NCBI GenBank assembly: GCA_030998015.1
Contig: JARWMV010000074.1
Span: forward strand, 1 to 64,000
Direction: 5' to 3'
Length of the DNA stretch: 64,000 nt
From: Ceratorhiza oryzae-sativae
Taxonomy: Eukaryota > Basidiomycota > Agaricomycetes > Cantharellales > Ceratobasidiaceae
The translations under genes were made by a program, and so were the position numbers. The notes under the pieces were generated by a model that worked only from the letters and a program-made list of their open reading frames with translations, was not told the origin of the DNA and searched no databases. This document shows positions 44,142-54,800 of the stretch, in pieces. How positions within the stretch are numbered: position 1 is the stretch's first letter; every line of letters begins with the position of its first letter.

Positions 44142-45746
44142 GTCTCTGACACTGTCGGAGTGATGCAGAATTCAGTTGGTTCATGTATGAACTGATGTCC
44201 ACTGCTGGTTTGTAATTCAACATGAAACAAGCAACAGGGCTTTGCTGTGATGTACTTTACAACCAGCAACATGTGGAACATCCAGGTGTTAACCCCTGAC
44301 ATGACTGACAGGTATCCCATGCTCCTAGCCACCAAAGTTCAAAATTTCTATGCCAGAGAGGCACACAATCACTGAATACCAGCCTAGTGCCAGCCTAGTC
44401 CATGATCAGATTTTGGTCTGCATGGTCAGCAGAGTAGCCACTGCCTTGGACAAAGGGGCAATAATCAGTGTATAGCAACAGAAGCATGTGGCACTGGCAG
44501 CGCTTGGGGCTTCTAGTGCTGGTTTATGATTCATCTCACCAACATTACATATACCCCACCTTTGTGTGATATGCACCCACAACTCTCTGGGCATCAATTG
44601 ATCAACACAAAGGACTTAAGGCAATGTGGAACACATGGTAGATGGCATATATTTACAGCTAGGTGCCTGAGAGGATAACCAAGGGCGAGGGAACAAGCCT
44701 TATGCTGGCTGGGCACTGATGCACCAATGGTCACACAGTCCTGTGGTTTCCATCTCAACATTCTCAATGTTGTGGAAACCTGCTGCCAGGATAATGTCAG
44801 TAACTTAGCACAGTGATTGGCACTACAGTGCCTCCCACCAGGTCACCACCTGTCCCGGAAGCAAAAATAGGCGCTGTAAGGGACCATATCACATGATGTT
44901 TCAAATTTTGGAGGATGAATTTTCCGAACATAGACAGCAATTACATTAAAAATGCCAGCCTAGTGTCATATTCAAAGTCTGGTGTGAGCATGGATGTTTA
45001 GTCGGGAGACATGAAAAAGTAAGCTGAATAAGAACTTCAGCCAGAACACCACCACCTGTGCTTGCCACGGAGGTTGAAAAAGAGCCAGGCCGCCAAGCAA
45101 CGCAAGGCGAGAACAGCCCAAAGACGTAAGTTTTGATTCTATGAAACGCAAATTAATGACATACCAGATACAGCAGTGGCGAGTACTGGGGCCCACAAAT
45201 GCCTTTCTCCACATGAGTACTGGCCCAGTAATCCTGGTTGTCAGCCGTATTGGGATGAGTTCTATGAAAAACCATACCCAACAAAAACCAAGTGTTGCAC
45301 TATAGCAAACCAACTTGGCAAGTAATTACTTTTGATATGTACCATATAATGTTATACTTATCTGTTTCCAAAGTACATTTGCCACAGTATGGCATTGGTT
45401 CAAACTGGCTTGCCAATATACACATGCACCAGATGATGAAGCTGGAAGCAACAAGTAGACCGATGAGTGTGTATCAGACAAACAGAGTGAGAGCGAAAGC
45501 AGTGTGCTGGTGATCAGGATGAAAACCACCAAAGGAACACTGTACAAGCACTTTTATAATAGAATTATATCGAAAAATGTCAGTACAAGTGTTCACAACG
45601 TGATACAGAGATAGCCTTATGGGATAATATGACAGCAAGGAACCAAGCGAAACTGCTCCAATACTGTTACGCTGAACGATACTGGCAAGCCTGTTGATTC
45701 AATCAAACCAAAAAAAGCAAAGACGCACCAATACGGCCCATGCAGA
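44142..45746. other. No gene recognised
   Basis: A conserved-looking 40-bp motif at 44889-44931 (see direct repeat). The small frames in this stretch are not supported by any motif. A plus-strand AUG near 45629 may belong to the 5' part of the DDE transposase gene. Confidence 0.3.
44889..44931 (+). repeat. Left copy of a direct repeat bracketing the DDE transposase
   Basis: CATGATGTTTCAAATTTTGG here and CGTGATGTTTCAATTTTGGG at 48667 are alike over about 40 bp in the same orientation, 3.8 kb apart. Terminal inverted repeats would be in opposite orientation, so these may be subterminal repeats or coincidence. Confidence 0.4.
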
Positions 45747-48445
45747 TTGTACACAGGGGGCTTGCGCACCACAGCTTGGCAAAATCACAAGCATGCTGAG
45801 AGAAATGCTAGCGATATTTGTGGCTTTTTCCCAAGTGTTTTTGGTCAAGTGAAGGAGTCAAAACTGGGTGTGCAAGGACAGCACGAGGCAATAATTGTTG
45901 AAAGCGACGATTCCGAGGGTGAAATCAAGCTCATCAGTGACAATACAACTTGGTTGAGCATTGAAACAGAAGTACCTAGGGAAAACTCTTATGTCCCAGA
46001 AGGGATAATGCGATTGGGTGTGGAGGATTTGGCTCGGGTTGATGACGGAGGCCTGAGGGCAGATTCTTGCATTGTCTTGGAGGTGAGTTGTTGTTTGAGG
46101 ATTCAAACCACCAGTCTCACCTATATTTTTGCTTGCTTCTTCGATTTAGGGAGCAGGTATGATGGACAAACCAGATACAGCAGAAACTTCAAACAAGATG
46201 GAGCATGTGATGTCAACAGAAGAATACCTCAAGGCACTCACGTTGCTTGAAGATGGTATAGGTGAATTGAAGCTTGACATTACGATAACCGACGCCAAGG
46301 CAGCCAATAGTGCAGACACCAGGGCACCAACGCCTGCGCAAAACGAGGAGCCAACCCCTGAAGCTGTCGAAATCGACCTACAAGATTCAACAGTGCAGTT
46401 GGATTGCAATGATGATGAAGGCGAAGAATTGTTTTATGCCACCCTAAACCGATACCTGCATCAGTTATTGAATGAAGAGAAGAAATCAAAAGCACTGAAC
46501 GTGAAGGTTTTGATCGAGCTCACCATGTTATCTGATTATAACAATCTCCGGGAGGCGTATTGCAATGGAGGAAAGCATGCACCAAGCACCCAAGCAAGCA
46601 ATAAGATTGCTGAAGCAAAATTTGTCCTGACACCAGAGAAACCAATCTATCAGTATGAAAGCTGGCATGCATGTCAGTTGTGTGCAAAGGTGAATCACCT
46701 GGTCCAATTTGGATGCTTACTGGTTACAAGGTGAGGGCAAGGGGCAACTCAGCAATCACTCTTAAACCAAGACAATGTCAGATGGAGTACCCACTCATAC
46801 CTCAAATCTTTGAAGGTTGGCACAGTAAGTATGTAGCTTATCCACTGGATGCTGATGCTCACCCAGAGATGTATGTTACCCCTCAGAAACTTAGGCGAGA
46901 GGTGAATCAGACTATCCTACCTGAGCTCGGGATAGGATCCCCAATATGTGAAACCACAGCTCGCCAATGGCTTGATAAACTTGGATACCAACCTGTTGAA
47001 CACTGGAAGGGAGTCTATATGGATGGCCATGAACAAAGTGACGTAATTGAATACCATCAAAAATTCCTCAAGGATATCAAAGCAATGTTAGTGTAAGTAT
47101 ATTTTTGACAATCTTACTTTAATCCACTCCTAATCAACAGTTAGCTTCATCCAACAGTACAATGACAAAAGCGATGAACCGATCCTGCTTATATTACCAC
47201 CCAGACAAAAACAACTGGTCCCTGTTGCTCATGACAAGTGTTGTTTTCATGCAAACAATCATGAAACATTCTCTTATCTATGTGAAGGAGAACAGCAGCT
47301 TTGTCAGAAGGGTAAAGGGCAGTTGATACATGTGTTGGATTTTATAACTGAGCAATTTGGGAGATTGGTGCTCTCTCCAGAGCTGATTGAAGAGAATAAT
47401 AACTTACCAACTAGCAAGCAGCTTGTGGTGACAGATGCACAAAAAATCATTGAGCCTGGTAAGAACCAGGACCGATGGTGGGATATGGATCAATTGTGCA
47501 AGCAGGTGAGTTGTGATCCAAAGCATTTACATAAAAACTTAGCTGACAAGCCAAAAGCTTTGTGACGCAATAAAGATTTTTGAGTGGCTGCATCCCAATT
47601 GTATTGGAGTCTTTCTTTTCGACCAGTCATCTGCCCATGGTGCATTTGCAGACAATGCATTAGTTGTGAAAAGGATGAATGTGACACCAGGTGGAAAGAA
47701 TATGAAGCCGATGCACCCTACAAAAATCCTGATGGATAACCCGCATCCCCACTTACGAGGAAAGGTACAAACCATGGTCTTTGAGGATGGACATCCCAAT
47801 GCTGGCCAGCCTAAGGGTATGCAAGTTGTGCTTGAAGAGTGTGGGCTACTTGAAAGTTTGAGCCATGGTCGGAATGGGCAGCCAATAGGAACCTGTGCTG
47901 AGTGTTGGAAATCGGATGAAGCCTGCACCAAAGCTGAAAAGGAAGCACGCAAGCGTATGGAGGAAGATCCTGAGTTTTATAGAAATCTAGGTATGCATAC
48001 ATCCACTTTTCTTGTGTTTCTCTCGCCTAATTACCAGTATACAGAGGATACTGGGCTTGATGAAGATCATCCACAACATCAGCCCCGATCTGCCACCTGC
48101 TGTATGCAGCAATGCCTCTTGTTACAGGAAGATTTCCTCAATGAAAAGCCACAGATTCAACTTATCCTTGAACAAGCTGGTCACATTTGTCTGTTTCTTC
48201 CCAAGTTTCACTGTGAGCTGAACCCTATTGAAATGTACTGGGGTTATGCAAAGCAATGTGAGTGCAACCAATACCCATACAGATACTTTGACTCATGTAA
48301 TACAAAGTCTTCTGAGAAGAAGCAGATGGAACACTTACAAAGGCTCATGCACTTGTTCCACAATGCTTGGATAGGTGCAAAGTGGAGACAATTTGCCATT
48401 ATTGGCAGAAGTCATGGTGCTATATGGACACATACATGTAAGTGA
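45747..48445 (+). CDS. DDE-superfamily transposase (Tc1/IS630-like fold), multi-exon
   Basis: Exons joined through introns 46083-46149, 46690-46730, 47093-47140, 47506-47542 and 47991-48044 keep one frame. The N-terminal 280 codons are acidic and helical, with a helix-turn-helix-like part (PICETTARQWLDKLGYQPV). The catalytic core has VAHDKCCFHANN (first Asp; HDE is usual), FLFDQSSAHGAFADNALVV (second Asp) and LPKFHCELNPIEMYWGYAK (Glu). A Cys pair, CAECWKSDEAC, precedes the last motif. This is the common mushroom DDE transposase family. No stop interrupts the model. The start is uncertain: the frame is open upstream to 45633 with no ATG, so a further 5' exon is likely. The change HDE to HDK is worth noting but lies outside the metal triad. 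Confidence 0.75.
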
Positions 48446-48666
48446 TCAGCTGAAGATCACTGTTGCATATGAGTTGACCTACGTTTGTGCAAAGGGTTGG
48501 GCTTACAGGCAAGGATGCTGAGCAGGCAGTCAAAAAGTACAAATCTCATCAGCGCATCACACTCAAGAAGGCAGATGCAAGCTTATCATAGATACTTAAT
48601 ATGGAATATTTGTAATCAGAATATACTAAGCGCTCAGGTACCTGTCACTAATTTCAAATGTAACAC

Positions 48667-48710
48667 GTGATGTTTCAATTTTGGGGGGCGGATTTTTGAC
48701 ATGTTCTCTG
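48667..48710 (+). repeat. Right copy of the direct repeat bracketing the DDE transposase
   Basis: GTGATGTTTCAATTTTGGGG, about 220 bp after the transposase stop. See the left copy at 44889. Between 48446 and 49120 I see no gene. Confidence 0.4.
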
Positions 48711-49121
48711 ATCAAAACCAAAAGCACACCTCCGATTCTCTGCACCATGTTTGCTTGGTTTGCACTAAAATGAAGGCCTAATTTGTATCTCATCAAGAGT
48801 TGAAAGTTGTCAAAAAATTTGCTTCTGTGAGCTCATCTGGGAGGTGGTGACCTGGTGGGAGGCACTGTACACCATAATGAGGAAGACCGCCGTCTGGTGA
48901 AGCAGCTCCCAGTGGTGTTTGGGGTCACACTCCAGCAACCATACCAATTTTGTTGGAGGTAGATACTGTGGGGCCAGGCATGCAGAGCTTGCAGCAAATA
49001 GAGAAATGAAACAAGGTTGCTTGTGAGCAGGGGAGCCCTGTTCTCCCTAACCTGACCTGAAGTGTCAGCACATCTCAGACTTTTTTTGACCACCCTTCTT
49101 TGCTCTCTTGCCTTATCGAAC

Positions 49122-50762
49122 ATGGAAGGTGAGCTTGGTATGCAGCACAATCTCCCCAAAGCAATTGACAAGAATTTGCCTGTTCCTACTGCCTGCTCCT
49201 TGGTGGAGTGGTCTGAAGAATGGTTGAGAATGGACAAATTTAATGACTGCAAGGCTTGTGATTGGTTTGCACTTACTGGGCATTATGTTCAAACATCTAC
49301 TGGCGCACTGACATGCTCACAGATCATGTTTGAGGGTGATCAGATTCAACCAGACATCCAGCCCACAATGCTGAACAATGTAGACTCTGTCATTGGTATT
49401 GCACACAACCGCCTGCCATTCATGGCCAATGTGGACCTCAAATATTTTATGCTCCAGGACCATTGACAGACACTCAATTCCCCACTCCATATACCACCTG
49501 TTGAAATTGACAATCAGTATGGTACCTTGGTGAGTAATATCTAGTGACTGGCACATAGAGCCAATCTCACCAAGTCAAAGAGTGTGCATCCTCACAAGGT
49601 GCCAAATGCTTGCTTTTTAGAAGGAGACAATCACCTGCAGGTCCAAATTGCATTCCCCAGGCTGAAACAGGACACTGCAACATCAAACACCCTGACCAAG
49701 TTTGAACATGAACAATTCTATGACCTGGCTGCTGGCCCAGCAGGTGCAGCGGAAGTGCCATTGCAGCTGTCTGGTGTCTGGCTGCCAACCTGGGGCAATG
49801 AAAAATTCAGAGCTGAGGATGAACAGAATACACAAGAGGCTGGCAAGGAAGGAACAACGGCCCAAGGCGAATGCCTTCAACAGACTGAGTGGATTATTCA
49901 TTCACAGTATATAAACCTGTGGATCTGCCAGATACATGAACTAGTTGATGCACTACTGGAACTTGAGTGGGCGCACTTGTTTTTCTTCATCATTCAGATG
50001 CAAGGACTCAAAACAATCTCCAAGAGCATGCATTCTCCTCCTGTCCTCCTGAAGTGGCCCTGATGCTGGATGGTAAGTCAAGGTCAACCTTCAGTCCCTG
50101 GGGATGTTGAATGTGTTAACTCTCCTACCACATTCACAGGGGAAGAGGGTCGTTTGGACCCTGAGAGCCCACAAGTTATAGCAGTGGAGACCATCCTGAA
50201 GGTCTTTGATACAAATGAGTTTGCCCATGACCATTGGTTTCTGGATATCGGTATGAATATCCAAATTCCATGCCCTGAAGGCAGGTCCTTGTGTCCTTTG
50301 CCTGCTGTTGCTGCTCATGTGGCAATCCTATCTCACCTGCTTGGACTGGATATTGATACCTGCACTGAGTGGGTGGAGCAGGGTGGCCACCACTACCAGA
50401 GGGATGAGCTTGCTGGTTTGAAAGCACTGGCTGGCTTCTGTTTCCAAGTTCCAAGTGACCTGGACCTTGGCATATACTATATCCAACTTTATACTAGTGA
50501 TAAGGTTTTGGTCTATAACCTCAATATGCCACATCATTCAAAACAGGTAACAAGTTGGCAAGCCCTTGAAGTGTTTGACAAGTGGCAAGAATATCACTTT
50601 CAGCCTCTCTTGAAAGTCTTCCAGGACACAGCTAGATTGCACAAGATGTACTTGTGGCTGGAAGTACGGGTTGAGTACCATCAATACCCTTTTGCACTTC
50701 TCCAAATTCCCAACAACCTGCTCGCCTCATGGATGTATGCTGTTGAGCCCCTAGGTTATTAG
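49122..50762 (+). pseudogene. Uncharacterised basidiomycete protein, decayed
   Basis: Plus-strand frames give MEGELGMQHNLPKAIDKN, FEHEQFYDLAAGPAGAAEVP with LSGVWLPTWGNEKF, and VDALLELEWAHLFFFIIQMQ, then HDHWFLDIGMNIQIPCPEG, AAHVAILSHLLGLDIDTCTE, IYYIQLYTSDKVLVYNLNM and TSWQALEVFDKWQEYHFQPL. The order matches a repeated mushroom protein family that I know only as hypothetical. TGA at 49464-49466 interrupts the first exon (CGA would give Arg), and frame changes near 49850 and 50065-50130 break it further. It probably belongs to a mobile or multicopy family. Confidence 0.5.
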
Positions 50763-51339
50763 GGTGTAGTAGGCTGCTGGTAGGTCTGATTTTTCCATGT
50801 TCCAGCCTGCACTCTTCCCCATGCCAGTCTGGTCCCTCATGGCATGCTAAGTGGGCAAGTTGCGTACTTTGTACCCATATGCTTCATGGCATTGGCTGCT
50901 GACAAATCACTTGGCTCTGCCACATGGCCACTTGATCTGTTAAGCACTGTCCTCTTTGCTTTCCAATCATGTTGGTAAAATAACACTGCCTCAATGGCAG
51001 AATAAAACTTGCACCCAGGTATCTAAGTACACTGCAAGCATAGAGTTGCGTACTTTGTACCACTCTACAGTGGGAGACCTGCTGCTGACCAAGCAGCATG
51101 GCTATGTGTAGTGGACCCTGTGGTGTGTCCCAGCCACTGAGCTATGAGTAATCAGTCACTTCAAGCACTGTCCCTGAGTAACCTCAAGCCCTTACTTGTC
51201 CCTCCTGACTGGGTTGCATACAATGTATGCACACCACATGACAGCCCATACTATCATACAATGACAGTACAATGATTTGGAATAGTATTGTATCAGAGTT
51301 TTTGTTTTTTCTTGGCACCATACATGGCACAGTACCTTT
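50763..51339. other. No gene; isolated copies of the GCGTAC palindrome
   Basis: TGCGTACTTTGTACC at 50861-50875, TGCGTACTTTGTAC at 51047-51060 and TGCATACAATGTATGCA at 51215-51231 are outlying versions of the palindrome found in the 810-bp array. The last is a perfect palindrome with CG replaced by CA/TG. Confidence 0.6.
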
Positions 51340-54170
51340 TGCGTACAAAGTACGCAACCTTGTTGGGAACCCAGCATGCTTTGTCATACTCTGCCTGACC
51401 CTAACAATATGACTGACACATGAGTGAGTTGTAGTCTGTGTGCATACAAAGTACGCACTCAGTGCACTGTTCTGTTTTCCATGCAAGGCAGAATCACATC
51501 CTGATTACTGCTTTTTTAATGCTCCAAATTTGTTGATATTAATATATGATAGACAGCCCAGTTATATCCAGCACCTGATTGAGGTGCTCTTGTGTTTGCG
51601 TACTTTGTACGCATTGCTGCCAGAGGCACGTTGCTTACTTAATCCATACGAGTGAGGTCAGCCAAGCGTGTTGAAATCATTACAATAATACATACTATTC
51701 AAGTCCACATGATTGCATATCCTCTCCATGTGATGTACCATAGGCTTATTGCCTAGGTGCTGAGCTGCTGTCAATCCAGCTGCGTACCCTGTACGCACAC
51801 TTCCTACAAGCCCATTCCTGGCTAAATAAAATGCGCCATGGCCAAATACTACTCTGCCCTCATGATAAAGCACTCAAAATTGCATGCCAGAATTTCAGCG
51901 TCTTCTGTTTATGTTCATCTCCGCATATTTTACTCCGCTCAATGCGCGCCATGGGTCATTCGAGAGCCACAGTCGAGAGCTTTCGAACGACGTATAGTGC
52001 TTGCTGAGCGGAGCAAAACTCGCAGAGATAGATGGGAGACCAGATCTGCTGAAATTCTAGCATGCAATCTCTAGTGTTTTATGGCAAGAGCAGAGTGATA
52101 CTTGGCCATGGCGGGCTTCATATAGCTAGGGATGAACTTGTAGGAAGTGTGCGTACAAAGTACGCAACCTTGTTGGGAACCCAGCATGCTTTGTCATACT
52201 CTGCCTGATCCTAACAACAGCGCTGCCACATGAGCAAGTCATAATCTGTGTGCGTACAAAGTACGCACCCAGTGCACTGTTCGGTTTTCCATGCAAGGCG
52301 GGATCACATCCCTATTACTGCTTTTTTTATGCTCCAAATTTGTTGACCTTAATATATGATAGACAGCCCAGTTATATCCAGCACCTGATTGAGGTGCTCT
52401 TGTGTTTGCGTACTTTGTACGCATTGCTGCCAGAGGCACGTTGCTTACTTAATCCATACAGGGTGAGGTCAGCCGAGCGTGTTGAAATCATTACAATAAT
52501 ACATATTATTCAAGTCCACATGATTGCATATCCTCTCCATGTGATGTACCATAGGCTTATTGCCTAGGTGCTGAGCTGCTGTCAATCCAGCTGCGTACCC
52601 TGTACGCACACTTCCTACAAGCCAATTCCTGGCTAAATAAAGTGCACCATGGCCAAATACTACTCTGCCCTCACTATAAGGCACTCAAGATTGCATGCCA
52701 GAATTTCAGCGCCTTCTGTCTCCGTCTATCTCCGCAGATTTACTCCGCTCAATGCGCGCCATGGGTCATTCGAGAGCCACAGTCGAGAGCTTTCGAACGA
52801 CGTATAGTGCTTGCTGAGCGGAGCAAAACTCGCAGAGATAGATGGGAGACCAGATCTGCTGAAATTCTAGCATGCAATCTCTAGTGTTTTATGGCAAGAG
52901 CAGAGTGATACTTGGCCATGGCGGGCTTCATATAGCTAGGGATGAACTTGTAGGAAGTGTGCGTACAAAGTACGCAACCTTGTTGGGAACCCAGCATGCT
53001 TTGTCATACTCTGCCTGACCCTAACAATATGACTGACACATGAGCGAGTCATAGTCTGTGTGCGTACAAAGTACGCACCCAGTGCACTGTTCCGTTTTCC
53101 ATGCAAGGCGGGATCACATCCCTATTACTGCTTTTTTTATGCTCCAAATTTGTTGATCTTAATATATGATAGACAGCCCGGTTATATCCAGCGCCTGATT
53201 GAGGTGCTCTTGTGTTTGCGTACTTTGTATGCATTGCTGCCAGAGGCACGTTGCTTACTTAATCCATACAGGGTGAGGTCAGCCGAGCGTGTTGAAATCA
53301 TTACAATAATACATACTATTCAAGTCCACATGATTGCATATCCTCTCCATGTGATGTGCCATGAGCTTATTGCCCAGGTGCTGAGCTGCTGTCAATCCAG
53401 CTGCGTACCCTGTACGCACACTTCCTACAAGCCCATTCTTGGCTAAACAAAGTGCACCATGGCCAAATACTACTCTGCCCTCACTATAAAGCACTTGAGA
53501 TTGCATGCCAGAATTTCAGCGCCTTCTGTCTCTGTCTATCTCTGCAGATTTACTCCGCTCAATGCGCGCCATGGGTCATTCGAGAGCCACAGTCGAGAGC
53601 TTTCGAACGATGTATAGTGCTTGCTGAGCGGAGCGAAACTCGCAGAGATAGATGGGAGACCAGATCTGCTGAAATTCTAGCATGCAATCTCTAGTGTTTT
53701 ATGGCAAGAGCATAGTGATACTTGGCCATGGCAGGCTTCATATAGCTAGGGATGAACTTGTAGGAAGTGTGCGTACAAAGTATGCAACCTTGTTGGGAAC
53801 CCAGCATGCTTTGTCATACTCTGCCTGACCCTAACAATATGACTGACACATGAGCGAGTCATAGTCTGTGTGCGTACAAAGTACGCACCCAGTGCACTGT
53901 TCCGTTTTCCATGCAAGGTGGGATCACATCCCTATTACTGCTTTTTTTATGCTCCAAATTTTTTGTTCTTATTACATGATAGACAGCTCAGTTATATCCA
54001 GCATCTGATTGAGGTACTCTTGTGTTTGCGTACTTTGTACGCATTGCCACCAGAGGCACTTTGCTTACCTAATTCATACGGCGTGAGGTCAGCCAATCTT
54101 GTTATAAGCATTAAAACAATAGGTACTATTGAAATCCATGCATAGTGTATATGCTCTCCATGTGGTGCAC
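51340..54170 (+). repeat. Tandem array, exact 810-bp period, about 3.5 units, palindrome-rich
   Basis: Four palindrome sites recur per unit: A (TGCGTACAAAGTACGCA) at 51340, 52150, 52960, 53770; B (same sequence) at 51441, 52251, 53061, 53871; C (TGCGTACTTTGTACGCA) at 51597, 52407, 53217, 54027; D (TGCGTACCCTGTACGCA) at 51781, 52592, 53402. The A, B and C spacing is 810 bp exactly. Between D and the next A, about 370 bp fold on themselves (CACACTTCCTACAAG at one end, CTTGTAGGAAGTGTG at the other). Units differ by a few percent. Repeated short frames (for example CAPWVIREPQSRAFERRIV) are by-products. Confidence 0.9.
51797..52149. repeat. Imperfect foldback module inside each 810-bp unit
   Basis: The left arm CACACTTCCTACAAG...TTGCATGCCAGAATTTCAGC pairs with the right arm GCTGAAATTCTAGCATGCAA...CTTGTAGGAAGTGTG, about 105 bp at roughly 80%. 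Inner arms pair ATCTCCGCATATTTTACTCC with GGAGCAAAACTCGCAGAGAT, and the centre contains TTCGAGAGC and GCTTTCGAA. Copies lie at about 52608-52959 and 53418-53769. It looks like a MITE-type element amplified together with its flank. Confidence 0.75.
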
Positions 54171-54800
54171 TGTATGCTCATTTCTCAAGCACTGATCCCC
54201 TGTCAATTCAGCTGCACACTCTGTACACACACTTCCTACCAACCCAGCCTTAGCTATAAGAACCTTGCCATAGCTAAATGCTGAACGATCCTGCGCATAT
54301 ATTGAACTTATATCGATGTTATACTGCCCTTTTGTTTTTCTGTCTCATATTTCATGTTCTATCCCTGTTTGTACTTTCTTCCCTCCTGCATACACACCGA
54401 TGTACTGTCCGAGATTTCCTGTTGTATTGTATATAAGGAAATACACAAGTCACTGAACCGAGAGTGATGTTCTCCCCACTCACATCCAACAGGCTCAAAT
54501 CGCTTCCTTCGCCTGTGCTAGGTATTAATTGGAGTGCATTTATTCGTTACGCTTGAACACTAAATACTATCTACCCTTACTACAGATCAGCAGAGACGTC
54601 ATACCAGAATTTTAGCACATTCTGTCTCCCACCTGTCCCCACAAATTTTACCCTGCTAACTATGCACTATACGTCGTTCAAAAGCCCTTATCTGTGGCTC
54701 TTGAATGGTCTGCAGCAAGCCTTGAGTGGAGTAAAACCCGCTGATGCGCAGGCAAGACAGAATGTGCTGGAATTCCAGCATAACATTTCTCTCTATAAAT
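54171..54800. repeat. Decayed array unit split by about 300 bp of unrelated DNA
   Basis: 54171-54290 matches the start of the foldback module (ACACACTTCCTACCAACCC) and 54596-54790 matches its middle and right part (CCAGAATTTTAGCACATTCT, CACTATACGTCGTTCAAAAG). The intervening 54291-54595 has a TATATAAGG motif near 54430 and could be a small insertion or solo LTR; I found no target duplication. CG sites are mostly lost here. Confidence 0.55.

Noticed and set aside
47991..48044. Reading straight through 47991-48044 in the DDE transposase
   Set aside because: The 54-bp segment starts gtatgc and ends acag and encodes a stretch unlike the family; it is a three-multiple intron rather than an insertion in the protein.
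51340..54170. A CRISPR array or a gene family of 78-80 codon ORFs
   Set aside because: The 810-bp unit, eukaryotic context and long palindromes do not fit CRISPR; the short repeated frames have no start context or domain and simply follow the DNA repeat.
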